Counted from the stretch's first letter, positions 1-10,454 are shown. The stretch is DNA of 64,000 bases from Bacteroides sp. AN502(2024) (GCF_041227145.1 NZ_JBGFSP010000003.1:806001-870000), one strand, 5' to 3'. The notes: generated by a model not told the origin, from the letters alone. Translations and numbers: made by a program.

Positions 1-552
1 TTTTATCAATTCCAAAATCTCCGTTTCAGATGACTTGGCCACGTCATTGGGCATAGCATCGTCTACGTAGGGTTCGGTAATCAAGGGAACCTCCCGAAAG
101 TTACGTACCAAGTATAAATAAGACAATCCACGCAGGAAGTAAGCCTCCGTGAGATGTGAGTTCATTTGTGACTCATAATAACTGGCATCTTTTTCCATCA
201 CGGACGGTGCATACTTCAACACAGCATTCGCCATACCGATCACTTGATAGAAAGTACCCCACTGAACAGTGGATGTACTGGGCAACACCTGAAAATTCTG
301 AATCAGACCAGCTCCTGTTCCTCTAAAGGGAACGATGACGGACCCCCCTCTCAATTCTCCCCAATTGATGATATAGGGGACACAAGCACGCAAACGACTG
401 TATCCCTGTGCGAGAATAGCTTCTACATCTTCAGAAGACTCCCAGTACATATCGGTAGATTGCTTATCTTTGGGAAGAATATCAAGCCAATCGCTGCATC
501 CGCTCATCAACAAACTTCCGGATAGTAACAATATAGTAAATATCTTTTTCAT
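1..552 (-). CDS. SusD/RagB-family surface glycan-binding lipoprotein (partial)
   Basis: The first 184 codons of a SusD-like gene are present; the 3' part lies beyond the left edge. SusD proteins sit on the outer membrane and hand oligosaccharides to the SusC transporter. The N-terminus is MKKIFTILLLSGSLLMSGC, a lipoprotein signal with Cys at the lipobox, followed by SDWLDILPKDKQ, typical of the family start. The helical stretch with AILAQGYSRLRA and TEAYFLRGLSYLYLVR fits the TPR-like SusD fold. The start lies 13 bp after the SusC stop, so the two genes are cotranscribed. It is the last visible gene of the leftward RG-I operon. The family is certain; the ligand is inferred from neighbours. Confidence 0.9.
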   Translation of the reverse strand, partial: MKKIFTILLLSGSLLMSGCSDWLDILPKDKQSTDMYWESSEDVEAILAQGYSRLRACVPYIINWGELRGGSVIVPFRGTGAGLIQNFQVLPSTSTVQWGTFYQVIGMANAVLKYAPSVMEKDASYYESQMNSHLTEAYFLRGLSYLYLVRNFREVPLITEPYVDDAMPNDVAKSSETEILELIK

Positions 553-565
553 GTTCGTAGATCTT

Positions 566-3500
566 TTAAAAACTCAAATTAAAGCCGGCAACAAGCTGAA
601 TAGAAGCCGGTGTAGTAGCATTATCTTTGGCATAAGTATTTTCGGTCTTCACTTCCGGATCCTGACCGGTGTATTTAGTCCAAGTAAAGAGGTTATATCC
701 GGTGACATATACATCGATATTACTAAATCCCCAACGCTGAATTATTTTCTTCGGCAAACGATAGTTGAATGACAACGATTTCAAACGCAGGTAAGAAGCA
801 TCTTCCACAAAACGGTCAGAACCCAGTGTGTTGTATCCCTCTCCGTAGAGTGCACGCGGAATATCTGTCTGATCGCCTTCGTTGCGCCAACGTCTAAGGA
901 CAGCCGTACTTTGATTGTTAATTCCACGCATGGATTCATTGCTTAAACGGGTAGAGTTGACTACATCCTGTCCATAACGTCCGTAAAAAATAGCAGACAG
1001 CTTAAATTGCTTATAGCTGACATTGATACCGGCACCTCCGGTGAATCTCGGATTGGAGTTTCCTAAATAGACAATATCATATTGGTTGATGACACCATCA
1101 TGATTAATATCCTCGTAGAGAGCATCTCCGGGAGCTACGGTAGCTGTTCCGTTCCGCATCACAATCGCATTACCGGCAATATCTTTCATCACGTTACCGT
1201 CGACATCACGTGCATACGCAGCCTCTTTATTCTGGCAAACGCCTTTGTAACGATAACCGTAGAAAGACCCCATCGGACGTCCTTCCTCTCTACGATAAGC
1301 ATAATTGCCATTGTCGAAGGTATAGTTCTCTTCGGTATAGTTATCCGGCATTTCCGTAATCTTGTTCTCGTTGTGGGCAATGTTGAAGTAGAATCCGACA
1401 CGCCAGTCTTTGTTTTCAAATGGGACAGCATCCACACGGAATTCCCAACCTTTATTCGTCATCTTTCCGGAATTCATGTAGCTGACTTCATAGCCATTTC
1501 CATAACCGATACTAGTTGGCATTTTCACTTTCCTTTGCAACAGATCTTTGACATATTTCTGATAAACATCGACCGTGAAGCGAAGTTTTCCTTTTAAGAA
1601 AGAAGCATCCAAACCAGTATTATATTCAGTGGTTGTTTCCCATTTCAAGCGATTGAGCTGCATGGTACTCGGGGTAATGGCACTCATATCCATGTAATTG
1701 TTACCGGAAGCGTATGAACCCAAATAGAGCGAAGCGCCGGAAGCGGCATTTCCCGTTTGTCCCAAACTGAAGCGAAGTTTAAACTCATCCATCCAGTCGT
1801 TCGAGAAATCCATGAACTTCTCATCTGCCAGATGCCAAGCGACACCGACTGTAGGGAACAGCCCTAAACGTTCCGATTTACCCATCGTTGAGTTGCTCTC
1901 CAAGCCCAAAGAAGTATTGAAGATATAGCGGTTCAGCAACGTATAATTTAACAAAGCCACTCCATTGATGCTACGTGTCTTAGAATCTCCGGAGCTGATT
2001 TTACGTACGGCACTTCCGATGGTAGGGTCGGCAAGACCGGAAGAAGCGTTACCGGAAGTTTCACTTCCATAGCTGGATTTAGTCGTTTCCACCGTACGGA
2101 ACACACCGGTTGCAATAATGCTATGCTTATCATTCCAATTTTTACGGTAGATCAACTTGTTCTCCGTATTGATGGTCAATTGATCGGAAGAAGTATCCGT
2201 ACTGCGGTTTGCATTGCTGTCAGTCCAAGCAAGTCCGGTAGCTACTTGCGGTAAGAACATGCGTCCTTTCGTATTACGGATATTCATGTTGACATTACCC
2301 CAGTAGGTCAGCCCATCCAATATGTTGTATTCAATATTGAAGTTCATCTTACTTTCCCGCTGGATGGTTTTGTTGATACTCTCATTCGCCATAGCGATAG
2401 GATTATAGTATTGACTTTTTTTGCTGTTAAAAGCCGGATCTAACGTGGAATTTTCGTTATGGTTGAAATACTGTGAAGTATAAGCTCCGGTCTCATCATC
2501 GATATAGTAAGGAGATTTGTTCGGTGCTTTGCGGAAAGCCTCTGTACGAACATTATAATAGTTGTTATTTCTCGTGGATTGGACAAAAGAGAATTGCGTT
2601 GAGAAAATTAACTTGTCAGAAAACTTGTAACGTACGTTCAATGCAGAGTTCAAACGGCTGAAATCAGTACCGACAGTCGTGCCACCTTCGTCCAAATAAC
2701 CTAAAGAGAAACGGTAAGTGGCTCTTTCACCTCCACCACTCATAGAAAAAGTATTTTCCCATGAGTGCGTATTTCTACGTACTTCAGACAGCCAATCTGT
2801 ATTTTGGTTATATTCATCAAAAAAAGTCCAGTCCGGCTGATAACCGATCTCCGGAGAATTATAAAGCATCTGCAAATAACTGGCAGAATTAGTAAGACCA
2901 ACGTAATTGGCACTATTCCACAGAGCTTCGGAAAGTAAGGCAGAATATTGATTACCATTCAGCATCGGAATACTTTCCGGTTCAAACTTAGCGGAGAACT
3001 TGGAAGAAAAGCTGAAACGTGTTTTTCCCTGCACTCCCTGTTTGGTTTTGATGACCAACACACCATTAGCACCTTTGGTACCCCAGACAGCGGTTGCCGC
3101 CGCATCTTTTAAAACCTCGATAGATTCAATATCCTGCGGTGAGATGTTCAGCAAAGCGCCCAAGTCATCATTATTGATGGTCGAGAAATCCGTATTATCA
3201 TCAATTTCAGCCGGATAAGGAACACCGTCGACCACAATCAACGGCTCGGAATTGGCGTTCAACGTACTACCACCACGAATCTGGATAGAAGCGCGTGCAC
3301 CGGGGTCACCACCGCCTAATACAATGTCGACACCACCCAACTGTCCCTGCAGGGCATCTTCGATAGAAGTGACCGGAGCAATAGCCACCAAATCTTCCAT
3401 GTTAACTTTCTGTGTGGCGGAAGATTGCTCTCTGGAAGTGATACCCATATCGTTGCGTTCAATTCGTTTTCCCGAGATGACCACCTCATCGATTGCCTGT

Positions 3501-3823
3501 GTATCGTCTTTCATGATAATATTCAACTTCGTCTGACCGTTGTACTTGATTCGTTGCGTTTTCATTCCAATATAAGAAAATACGATGGTCAGATTATTTT
3601 CATCCGGTACTTTCAAGTTATAGATACCGTCCATATTTGTGATAGTACCGCCTAATGAACGGTTTTGGGAATTAAGGATATTAACGTTCACTCCCACCAT
3701 AGGTTCTGCTGTCGCACCGAACATCTCGGTCACTTTACCGGACAGGACTTTATCTTGTCCAAAAGCTTCGCCGGCAGTTGCCACGAATACGATAGCAATC
3801 AGTATGTATTTTAATAATTTCAT
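566..3823 (-). CDS. SusC/RagA-family TonB-dependent outer-membrane transporter
   Basis: The product is 1085 residues when started at MKLLKYILIAIVFVATAG, which gives a clean signal peptide; an upstream in-frame Met eight codons earlier would overlap the previous gene and hide the signal. After the signal comes a carboxypeptidase-D-like beta domain (about residues 25-110, ending DEVVISGKR), then the plug (SIQIRGGSTLNANSEPLIVVDG, IEVLKDAAATAVWG, GANGVLVIKT) and a long beta-barrel ending in aromatic LSF. There is no STN domain, so it should be a transporter only, without sigma-factor signalling. It pairs with the SusD gene 13 bp downstream and should import RG-I oligosaccharides into the periplasm. 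Confidence 0.95.
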   Translation of the reverse strand: MKLLKYILIAIVFVATAGEAFGQDKVLSGKVTEMFGATAEPMVGVNVNILNSQNRSLGGTITNMDGIYNLKVPDENNLTIVFSYIGMKTQRIKYNGQTKLNIIMKDDTQAIDEVVISGKRIERNDMGITSREQSSATQKVNMEDLVAIAPVTSIEDALQGQLGGVDIVLGGGDPGARASIQIRGGSTLNANSEPLIVVDGVPYPAEIDDNTDFSTINNDDLGALLNISPQDIESIEVLKDAAATAVWGTKGANGVLVIKTKQGVQGKTRFSFSSKFSAKFEPESIPMLNGNQYSALLSEALWNSANYVGLTNSASYLQMLYNSPEIGYQPDWTFFDEYNQNTDWLSEVRRNTHSWENTFSMSGGGERATYRFSLGYLDEGGTTVGTDFSRLNSALNVRYKFSDKLIFSTQFSFVQSTRNNNYYNVRTEAFRKAPNKSPYYIDDETGAYTSQYFNHNENSTLDPAFNSKKSQYYNPIAMANESINKTIQRESKMNFNIEYNILDGLTYWGNVNMNIRNTKGRMFLPQVATGLAWTDSNANRSTDTSSDQLTINTENKLIYRKNWNDKHSIIATGVFRTVETTKSSYGSETSGNASSGLADPTIGSAVRKISSGDSKTRSINGVALLNYTLLNRYIFNTSLGLESNSTMGKSERLGLFPTVGVAWHLADEKFMDFSNDWMDEFKLRFSLGQTGNAASGASLYLGSYASGNNYMDMSAITPSTMQLNRLKWETTTEYNTGLDASFLKGKLRFTVDVYQKYVKDLLQRKVKMPTSIGYGNGYEVSYMNSGKMTNKGWEFRVDAVPFENKDWRVGFYFNIAHNENKITEMPDNYTEENYTFDNGNYAYRREEGRPMGSFYGYRYKGVCQNKEAAYARDVDGNVMKDIAGNAIVMRNGTATVAPGDALYEDINHDGVINQYDIVYLGNSNPRFTGGAGINVSYKQFKLSAIFYGRYGQDVVNSTRLSNESMRGINNQSTAVLRRWRNEGDQTDIPRALYGEGYNTLGSDRFVEDASYLRLKSLSFNYRLPKKIIQRWGFSNIDVYVTGYNLFTWTKYTGQDPEVKTENTYAKDNATTPASIQLVAGFNLSF

Positions 3824-3843
3824 AATCTCTATTTTTCTGTTAA

Positions 3844-6105
3844 TCAAAAGACGTCATCAATCAGGTGGAAACAACCTTCTTCATACGCAAACGGGAAGTA
3901 GTCGTAATCCGGAATCACGTGACATTCTTTGTATCCTTCCAACTGGATACTCAATGAAGTCCCATTATCTGTATAAATCAATTGTGGCACAGTCGCTCCT
4001 TCAGTTTCTGCTGTACGTTCACTCCAATAACGTCCACTCTTGAAATCAGAACCAATATAAGGATAAGAAGCTATCACATTTTTTTGGGCAGTCATGAAGT
4101 ACGAGTTCAGATAGTTTGCCAATTTCTCTTTATCAAAGTCACCGGTCAACTCACCATTCGCATCAAACGAAGCGTTGGTTGCACCCGGAATCCGATTATC
4201 CAACAAGGCTTGCTCGATAGCTTCATTGGTAGGAATAAATGCTACAAACCGTCCTTTTAAGAAAATATTCATCAGTACTTGATCATTTATCATACCTGCC
4301 TGACGCAGTAATTGGGTAAAGCAGTAATACGGATAATTCTTGTCCGCACAAATAGCAAGGTTATAGTTCAAGTCACCACTTTCCTCCAAGAATAGCTGAT
4401 TACAATCGAAACGGTAGGTACTCCCGTTAGAGGCATCTTTCAATTTCGTAAACGGGAAGAAGACCTCTCCATTGAATTGAGGATTCAATTGCTGATTGAA
4501 AATAGCATTGCAAGTAATCTTTCCGTCCTTCACAAACCAGAAGTTCCAACTGGACTGTGTAGGGATTACTTTCGTTCCATCCTCTGGTAATTCACTTGCC
4601 TGACCACTAGGGATGCTAGCAGAGTGTAAATACATAATATTCTGTTTAGCAGAATTGCTGATTTCCGCCCAACCATCATCTCCCATTGCTTCCAATCCTT
4701 GAGTACTATAAACAGTTCTAATACCTGAAGCATCGAATTGTTCCGCAGTGGGAACAAGCATAATATATTTCACTAAATCAGAGGTGTAAGAGGTTATCAG
4801 GGAAGAACCACCCAATGCATACAGGAAAGAACGCGCATCCCGATACTGGAACAAAGGTCCTACCACAGACGCAAATGCACTCGGGGTCTTAATCTCATTC
4901 ATTCCGTAAAACGCACCGTTCACGCACATGATTTTTTCGTTCAACATTGCCGGATTGATATTGATGGGCGAACCGGTTAAAGATTCCAGTTTCCCTGTTC
5001 CTATTTCCTCGGGGAATACCAATGAGCCACCATAGATAAACTCATATAGGAAATAGTTAAGAGCCAATGGGTCAACCTCTCCTAAAGAAGAGTACCCCCC
5101 AACTTTCCAGAAATTGTCGAAGAAATGATTAATGGCTGTGTTGGACGGTGCAAAGATGCTATAAGCGGTAGCAGTCAATGAAGTGAAAGCCAAAGAGTTA
5201 CTGGTAGGCCATTCGCAAGCGATGTTCGGCAGACCATCGTGCTGATACTGATAAAGTGTATCCACTCCGTATGCGGCAGCATAGGAGTCACTCAATGTAT
5301 TATCGGCAACATATTCACCGAAGGAATCGTATAAATTGAAAAAGATAGAATATTCATCTTGTCTCTTCAATTCGGTATAAATGGTTTCCAATGGTTCAAT
5401 CACTCGGTCAACCGTATGAACATAACCATTATTGGCAATAATTCCATATTCTTTCACGGATGCGTTAGATACGTTGAAGCCATTTTCTCCTGTCCAAGTG
5501 GAGTTAGGATAAAAAGCTTCGTAATTGCTCTTCGCATCGATACCTTTCGTTTGGAAATAACGATAAGAGAATATCGGCAAATAGCGTTCCAAGTGGTACA
5601 CCATAACGGAAGAACCCGTAGCAGTCGTCTCAATTGTCGGTGCGTCGCTGCTTCTTGTACGGTGTTTGTAATACAGACCTGCTTCTACATTCTGCTCCTC
5701 TTCCGTTTCTGTGTTTCCCGTCGGACGGAAGTTTACCAGTTTCTCCTTATTATAAGAATAATAAAGAACATGGTAACCTATTACTTTTTTCACCTCATCG
5801 ACAGGCATGTCATTAATAGTAGCATAGCCTTTTTCGCTTAGATAAGATTGGAAAGCGTTATCGTCTGGTGCCATAATAGTCAGAATTGCTTTCCCTTCAA
5901 GCATTTGCTTGAAACCGGCAATCTCAACTCCTTGCAGGAAGATGGAATAGTTTCCGTGTTCACCTGAACTTAACACTTCCCATGCGTTGTCTGCTACCCA
6001 GTCTGGCACTTCGTAGTGCTCGTCCATATTATCTTTACAAGCTGTAAAGAGTAATGGAAGGCATAACAGCCAAAGCATTTTTCGTAAAAATGTTGCGTTT
6101 CTCAT
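3844..6105 (-). CDS. Multi-FAS1 (fasciclin) domain surface lipoprotein
   Basis: A 753-residue lipoprotein with signal MRNATFLRKMLWLLCLPLLFTAC. At least three FAS1-like repeats can be seen: about residues 45-230 (contains LTIMAPDDNAFQSYL), about 245-400 (contains YSIFAPSNTAINHFF), and about 560-753 (contains FVAFIPTNEAIEQALL). FAS1 domains mediate adhesion or glycan/protein contacts. In Bacteroides PULs such proteins lie beside SusC/SusD and may act as extra surface binding proteins; that role is inferred. The stop is 20 bp before the SusC start and the start is 43 bp after the pectate lyase stop, so it belongs to the same operon. No catalytic motif was seen. Confidence 0.8.
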   Translation of the reverse strand: MRNATFLRKMLWLLCLPLLFTACKDNMDEHYEVPDWVADNAWEVLSSGEHGNYSIFLQGVEIAGFKQMLEGKAILTIMAPDDNAFQSYLSEKGYATINDMPVDEVKKVIGYHVLYYSYNKEKLVNFRPTGNTETEEEQNVEAGLYYKHRTRSSDAPTIETTATGSSVMVYHLERYLPIFSYRYFQTKGIDAKSNYEAFYPNSTWTGENGFNVSNASVKEYGIIANNGYVHTVDRVIEPLETIYTELKRQDEYSIFFNLYDSFGEYVADNTLSDSYAAAYGVDTLYQYQHDGLPNIACEWPTSNSLAFTSLTATAYSIFAPSNTAINHFFDNFWKVGGYSSLGEVDPLALNYFLYEFIYGGSLVFPEEIGTGKLESLTGSPININPAMLNEKIMCVNGAFYGMNEIKTPSAFASVVGPLFQYRDARSFLYALGGSSLITSYTSDLVKYIMLVPTAEQFDASGIRTVYSTQGLEAMGDDGWAEISNSAKQNIMYLHSASIPSGQASELPEDGTKVIPTQSSWNFWFVKDGKITCNAIFNQQLNPQFNGEVFFPFTKLKDASNGSTYRFDCNQLFLEESGDLNYNLAICADKNYPYYCFTQLLRQAGMINDQVLMNIFLKGRFVAFIPTNEAIEQALLDNRIPGATNASFDANGELTGDFDKEKLANYLNSYFMTAQKNVIASYPYIGSDFKSGRYWSERTAETEGATVPQLIYTDNGTSLSIQLEGYKECHVIPDYDYFPFAYEEGCFHLIDDVF

Positions 6106-6148
6106 TGTTTAATAATTTTTATTTTCTGTATTTCAGTATTTAAAATAT

Positions 6149-7840
6149 TCATTCACCGTACGCTTCTTTCCAAGCCTTCTCATATTCATCTGGAAATTCA
6201 AGAGAAAGAGCATAATTTTCAATCATTGTATATCCGTTCTCTGCAATCCGGACAGCATCTTTGGCATTTTTCTTATTCAGTCCCCATTTGTCCTCAAAAT
6301 CATCGGGTATGCCATCGCCATCCGTGTCTGTCGGACCGGTTACACTGACTGCAAATTCAGCATTCCAAGTTTTGGCAAGAGGATATTGTGCCTCTATGTT
6401 TTGATTTCTAAAAATTGTTCCTTTAGTACCTAATGAAGTCAGCTCATCAATCATGAATTTATCTACCAGATCACGACTGGGTAAAACCGGTCCTACATTT
6501 TCAACTACCCAATGATAAGCTTCTGTAGCACTGGTCTTTATGTTGATTTCCGAATGCCGGCTATCCGGTTCACTCAAAAAGACAGGAGTAGCGCTGCAAT
6601 AAGTTTTCCAATTGCCCTGATTGATTTCGAATCCATTTAATGTGCCGTCTTTATCGTCATCATAATAATTACCGACACAATAGGTATCAAAATCACCATC
6701 ACCGTTACCACCAATGAAAGGTCTAGCCGGATTTGCTTGTTGATAAGTATCTGCCAAATAATCGTTATTGTTACTACTTATTCCATTATAATGATATTTT
6801 GTTTCATCATCGAACAGACTCTTGTCTGTAGTTGCTACTGGATATGCTGTGTTCACCCATGTATAAACCGGTCCTTTGATAAAATAATTATTTTCAATAA
6901 CGGTGTTAGAGTGTCCGGAAGATTCCCCTCCCATATTATAAGCCGCTCCATTTCCCCAATTATAGACGACATTGTTAACGTATTGATTCAGCCCTTTTAC
7001 TTTAAAATTACGGGTCTTATTATCAATTAATAGATTTCGGAAAATAGTAATTCCTTCTTCATCACTGGTTTGAATCAAACCTCCGCAAGAATGATTCTGA
7101 CATCCTTGTCCTAAAATTGAATTCTGCAATGTGATGTTATAGAGACCTTCCGACTGCTTGTCATTATTGAGTGAGAAACATTCATCTGTTCCCCACGTGA
7201 AAGAACAATGGTCATAAATCTGATCATGACCGTAAGCTGCCCCTCCCGCATCTACATCGTCACCACCACTAACCTGCCGACCGACACGCATACGCAAATA
7301 ACGTACAATCACGTTATCGGCATTGGTAGAAGACGTTCTGCCATTATAAAGCACGATGCCGGGAGCAGGAGCAGTCTGACAAAGAATGGTCTGATTATCT
7401 TTGAATACAAGTGCCTCTTTCTTCAAATCAATCAATCCGGACACATTGAATACTATGATTCTGTTTGACTGACTTACAGCATCTTTAAACGATCCCGCAC
7501 CACTATTATTCAAATTGGTTACAACATACACTTCCCGGTTACTACTACCTCGTGCACCATCAGCGTTTCTACCGTATCCCACCGCACCCGGAAATGCCGG
7601 TGCATAATTGGTAAAAACAGGAAATGCCGGACCTGAGCTTGTATTACCGCCACTCTCTTCCTCCTCCAAAAATGAGCTGTGGGGATTAATGGCAGGATCC
7701 GCGTCCTCCTCATCTATCGGCTCTTCATCCACGCAAGCCGCTAACGACGAAAGTGAAAACAAAAAGAAATATAAAATGCTTGTCAAGCATCTCACGGCAA
7801 TTGGATATGCCTTTTTTGAAAAAGCTACTGTGTTTTTCAT
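6149..7840 (-). CDS. PL1-type pectate lyase-like lipoprotein
   Basis: The product is 563 residues from MKNTVAFSKKAY; another Met lies five codons upstream. The signal ends in SSLAACVDEE, a lipobox. The mature region begins FPGAVGYGRNADGARGSS and contains VYVVTNLNNSGAGSFKDAV, VIVRYLRMRVGRQ and DQIYDHCSFTWGTDECFSL, the right-handed beta-helix signature of the pectate lyase superfamily (PL1-like). The C-terminal part has DTDGDGIPDDFEDKWGL, a calcium-binding thrombospondin type 3-like motif. It should cleave polygalacturonan by beta-elimination at the cell surface. It sits between the SASA-GH105 fusion gene and the FAS1 gene in one operon. The family is well supported; exact substrate (homogalacturonan or RG-linked stretches) is open. 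Confidence 0.85.
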   Translation of the reverse strand: MKNTVAFSKKAYPIAVRCLTSILYFFLFSLSSLAACVDEEPIDEEDADPAINPHSSFLEEEESGGNTSSGPAFPVFTNYAPAFPGAVGYGRNADGARGSSNREVYVVTNLNNSGAGSFKDAVSQSNRIIVFNVSGLIDLKKEALVFKDNQTILCQTAPAPGIVLYNGRTSSTNADNVIVRYLRMRVGRQVSGGDDVDAGGAAYGHDQIYDHCSFTWGTDECFSLNNDKQSEGLYNITLQNSILGQGCQNHSCGGLIQTSDEEGITIFRNLLIDNKTRNFKVKGLNQYVNNVVYNWGNGAAYNMGGESSGHSNTVIENNYFIKGPVYTWVNTAYPVATTDKSLFDDETKYHYNGISSNNNDYLADTYQQANPARPFIGGNGDGDFDTYCVGNYYDDDKDGTLNGFEINQGNWKTYCSATPVFLSEPDSRHSEINIKTSATEAYHWVVENVGPVLPSRDLVDKFMIDELTSLGTKGTIFRNQNIEAQYPLAKTWNAEFAVSVTGPTDTDGDGIPDDFEDKWGLNKKNAKDAVRIAENGYTMIENYALSLEFPDEYEKAWKEAYGE

Positions 7841-7922
7841 CAACATAAATAACAATTTAAATTATTAATTTAATTAATAAATAAAATCAAACTTAAAAGG
7901 TGTACATCGTTATGGAATACAC

Positions 7923-10454
7923 TCAATTATTCAATTCAATACACCCCATAATGAAAGGGCCTGTCGCTTTCGCATCATTATCCCTCATTTTCTCTCCGAT
8001 ATAATACTCAAAACTACCGTCACGATAAGGCTTACCACCTAATCCACCCACCTGGCAACATCTGGTTAATGTCAATGTTCCGTCCGCATTTGAGACTAGC
8101 AGTTTATTGCACAGCCCCTTAAAGGCTTTTTCTGCAATGGCACGATATCGGCTATCAATGTATCCCTTATTGACAGCTTTCATATAGGCATACATACATT
8201 GTGTTGTAACAGATGCTTCCGGGAAATTACCAGTACGTGAAGGTTGGTCAATCACCTGATACCACAGGCCGTTTTTATCCTGGTATTTTGAAAGCGTTTC
8301 TGCCAACTCCTTCGTCCAGTTAATCATATCAGCATAGCCTGAATGGTCTTGGGGAATATATTCCAAAGCATCTACCAAAGCCATAAACCACCAACCGATA
8401 CTACGTCCCCAGAAATTAGGAGAATGACCGGTTTCCGGATCAGCCCATCGCTGACTCCGGTCCTCATTCCATGCATGATAATAAAGTCCGGTCTTGGCAT
8501 CATAAGTGTGCTGATGGCAGAGAGTGAACTGCTTAACAGCCTCATCAATCCATTCCGGATGATTAAATTCAGCTCCATATCGAGCCATAAAAGGAGAGGC
8601 CATATACAACCCATCCAACCACATCTGATTAGGATATATTTTTTTATGCCAGAAACCTCCATCTGTTGTACGAGGTTGTTTCCTCAATTGATCTATCAGA
8701 TTCTCGATAGCCAATTTGTATTTCTCCTTTTGGGTTTCATCGTATAAATCAAAAAGGACTTTCCCGGAGTTGATATAATCCAAATTATAGGTTTCTTTCT
8801 TGTATAAATGAATATCTCCTTTGTCGTCTACCAAAGAATCAGCCCATGCCTCTACGTAATCAAAGTATCTCCGGTCTCCTGCTTTTTTCCAGACCTGTAA
8901 CATTGCGCAACAACCCACTCCCTGCGCATACCCCCAATAGAGGCGTTTTCCATGATCCAGCTGCCAAGCTTCTGGAAAACGGCGAATTTCCGAATCGGCA
9001 AACAGACGATAATAAGTGTCGGGAGCAAAAGAATCCGTACGGAAAGGAACTGCCGGGAATCCGGCTTTATTGAACAGATTCACTCTAAAGAATGTCCCAT
9101 AGCCATAGCGTACAGCCACAGGTGCAGAGACATAAGCGGAAGATAGTGTGATCGAACTTCCATCAATCACGGCTTCAGCCGGATAGAACCGTGCGTCATT
9201 CCCGGCAATAAAAAATCCTTTTACCGGTTCGTTGCCGGGTGTCTGCAGGCCACCTTCCGCAAATTCAAAATCCAATGTAATTTTTCTCCCATTCACTTTC
9301 ATCGATTGGTAGAGAGGACCTGAATAAACAACCTTTTTACCATATTGCTTTGCCAATGCCCAGGCTGCCAACCGTTCGCCCGGTGCAACTTTATTCCGCG
9401 GATGTATGTCTGTAGAGTCGGCTGCATCCGTCACTACTGCCATACCTATGTTTTCAAGTTCACTCAACCATGTTTTTAATTGTGCTTCACGAATACCTGC
9501 CGGTTGTTTGTAATGTGGTGCAATCTGTACAAAATAGAAAGGCATATCCGGCTGCTTCCATTCTTTTCGCCAACTATTAATCAGGTTAGTAAATACTTCC
9601 TGATATTTCTCATGGCGAACAGAGTTGGATTCTCCCTGATACCAGATATTTCCTTTTATGGTATATCCTACTATAGGAGCAATCATACCATTCCACAAAG
9701 TAGCCGGCACCTTGCACTTATCCTTTTCCCTTTTTACCTTTTCCTTGGCAAACTGTTGCAACACATCGGCATACAACGGATTGTTTTCCATCACCTTCAT
9801 GCTTGTCCAAGATTCAGCATGCGTTCCGCCCCAAGTAGACTGGATTAATCCGACCGGCATCCGCAGCTCCTTATACAGTTTACGCCCAAAGACAAATCCG
9901 ATGGCAGAAAAGTCTTTCAGATTCTCCGGATTACAAACCATCCACTTCCCGACGCAATCATCCTTTTCACCCTCATGGGCCAGCTGATGCTCTACGTGAA
10001 ACAGACGGATTTCCGGGAAATCGGCATCTTTCATCTCTTCCGCTTCATTCAACATTCCCGTTTTCCATTTCACTTGCGGATCATGAGCTACGGGAAATTC
10101 CATATTCGACTGTCCGGTACAGAGCCAGACTTCACCTATTAGTATATTATTGATCTGAATCTTATTATCACCTTTCAATATCACAGACTGTCCGGAAGTG
10201 GCCGCCGGTGTTTGTATCATCAATTCCCAATGACCGTTTTCCGAAGCAACCACCTTATATTTCTTATGATTCCACGAAGTCTTTACCTGAATCTTCTCCC
10301 CCGGACGTGCCTTTCCCCAAAAACGCACGTTCGCATTTTGTTGAAGCACCATATTATCTGATAATATGGAGGGAAGTTGTATATCTGCATAAATTCCTAA
10401 AGGGAAAAAACAACTCAACAGCCACAGACAAAAAATAAATTTACAGAGCTTCAT
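7923..10454 (-). CDS. SASA-type acetylesterase fused to GH105 unsaturated glucuronyl/galacturonyl hydrolase
   Basis: An 843-residue two-enzyme protein with a signal peptide ending at IYA. The N-terminal half (about 24-490) is a sialate O-acetylesterase-type SGNH domain: Ser116 in GEVWLCTGQSNMEF, Gly/Asn blocks GNIWYQGESNS, and DIHPRNK carrying the Asp-His pair. The C-terminal half (about 495-843) is GH105: KRLYWGYAQGVGCCAML, GGFWHKKIYPNQMWLDGLYM with the likely catalytic Asp614, and SPNFWGRSIGWWFMALVDAL. The enzyme would remove acetyl groups and then release the 4,5-unsaturated uronic acid left by pectin lyases, in the periplasm. It is the first gene of the leftward operon, with a promoter at 10502-10532. 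The fusion itself is certain; the acetyl target is inferred. Confidence 0.9.
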   Translation of the reverse strand: MKLCKFIFCLWLLSCFFPLGIYADIQLPSILSDNMVLQQNANVRFWGKARPGEKIQVKTSWNHKKYKVVASENGHWELMIQTPAATSGQSVILKGDNKIQINNILIGEVWLCTGQSNMEFPVAHDPQVKWKTGMLNEAEEMKDADFPEIRLFHVEHQLAHEGEKDDCVGKWMVCNPENLKDFSAIGFVFGRKLYKELRMPVGLIQSTWGGTHAESWTSMKVMENNPLYADVLQQFAKEKVKREKDKCKVPATLWNGMIAPIVGYTIKGNIWYQGESNSVRHEKYQEVFTNLINSWRKEWKQPDMPFYFVQIAPHYKQPAGIREAQLKTWLSELENIGMAVVTDAADSTDIHPRNKVAPGERLAAWALAKQYGKKVVYSGPLYQSMKVNGRKITLDFEFAEGGLQTPGNEPVKGFFIAGNDARFYPAEAVIDGSSITLSSAYVSAPVAVRYGYGTFFRVNLFNKAGFPAVPFRTDSFAPDTYYRLFADSEIRRFPEAWQLDHGKRLYWGYAQGVGCCAMLQVWKKAGDRRYFDYVEAWADSLVDDKGDIHLYKKETYNLDYINSGKVLFDLYDETQKEKYKLAIENLIDQLRKQPRTTDGGFWHKKIYPNQMWLDGLYMASPFMARYGAEFNHPEWIDEAVKQFTLCHQHTYDAKTGLYYHAWNEDRSQRWADPETGHSPNFWGRSIGWWFMALVDALEYIPQDHSGYADMINWTKELAETLSKYQDKNGLWYQVIDQPSRTGNFPEASVTTQCMYAYMKAVNKGYIDSRYRAIAEKAFKGLCNKLLVSNADGTLTLTRCCQVGGLGGKPYRDGSFEYYIGEKMRDNDAKATGPFIMGCIELNN

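Noticed and set aside
1082..1597. Long open frame antisense to the SusC gene
   Set aside because: It is a shadow of SusC codon usage; it has no promoter, signal or family motif, and SusC is unambiguous.
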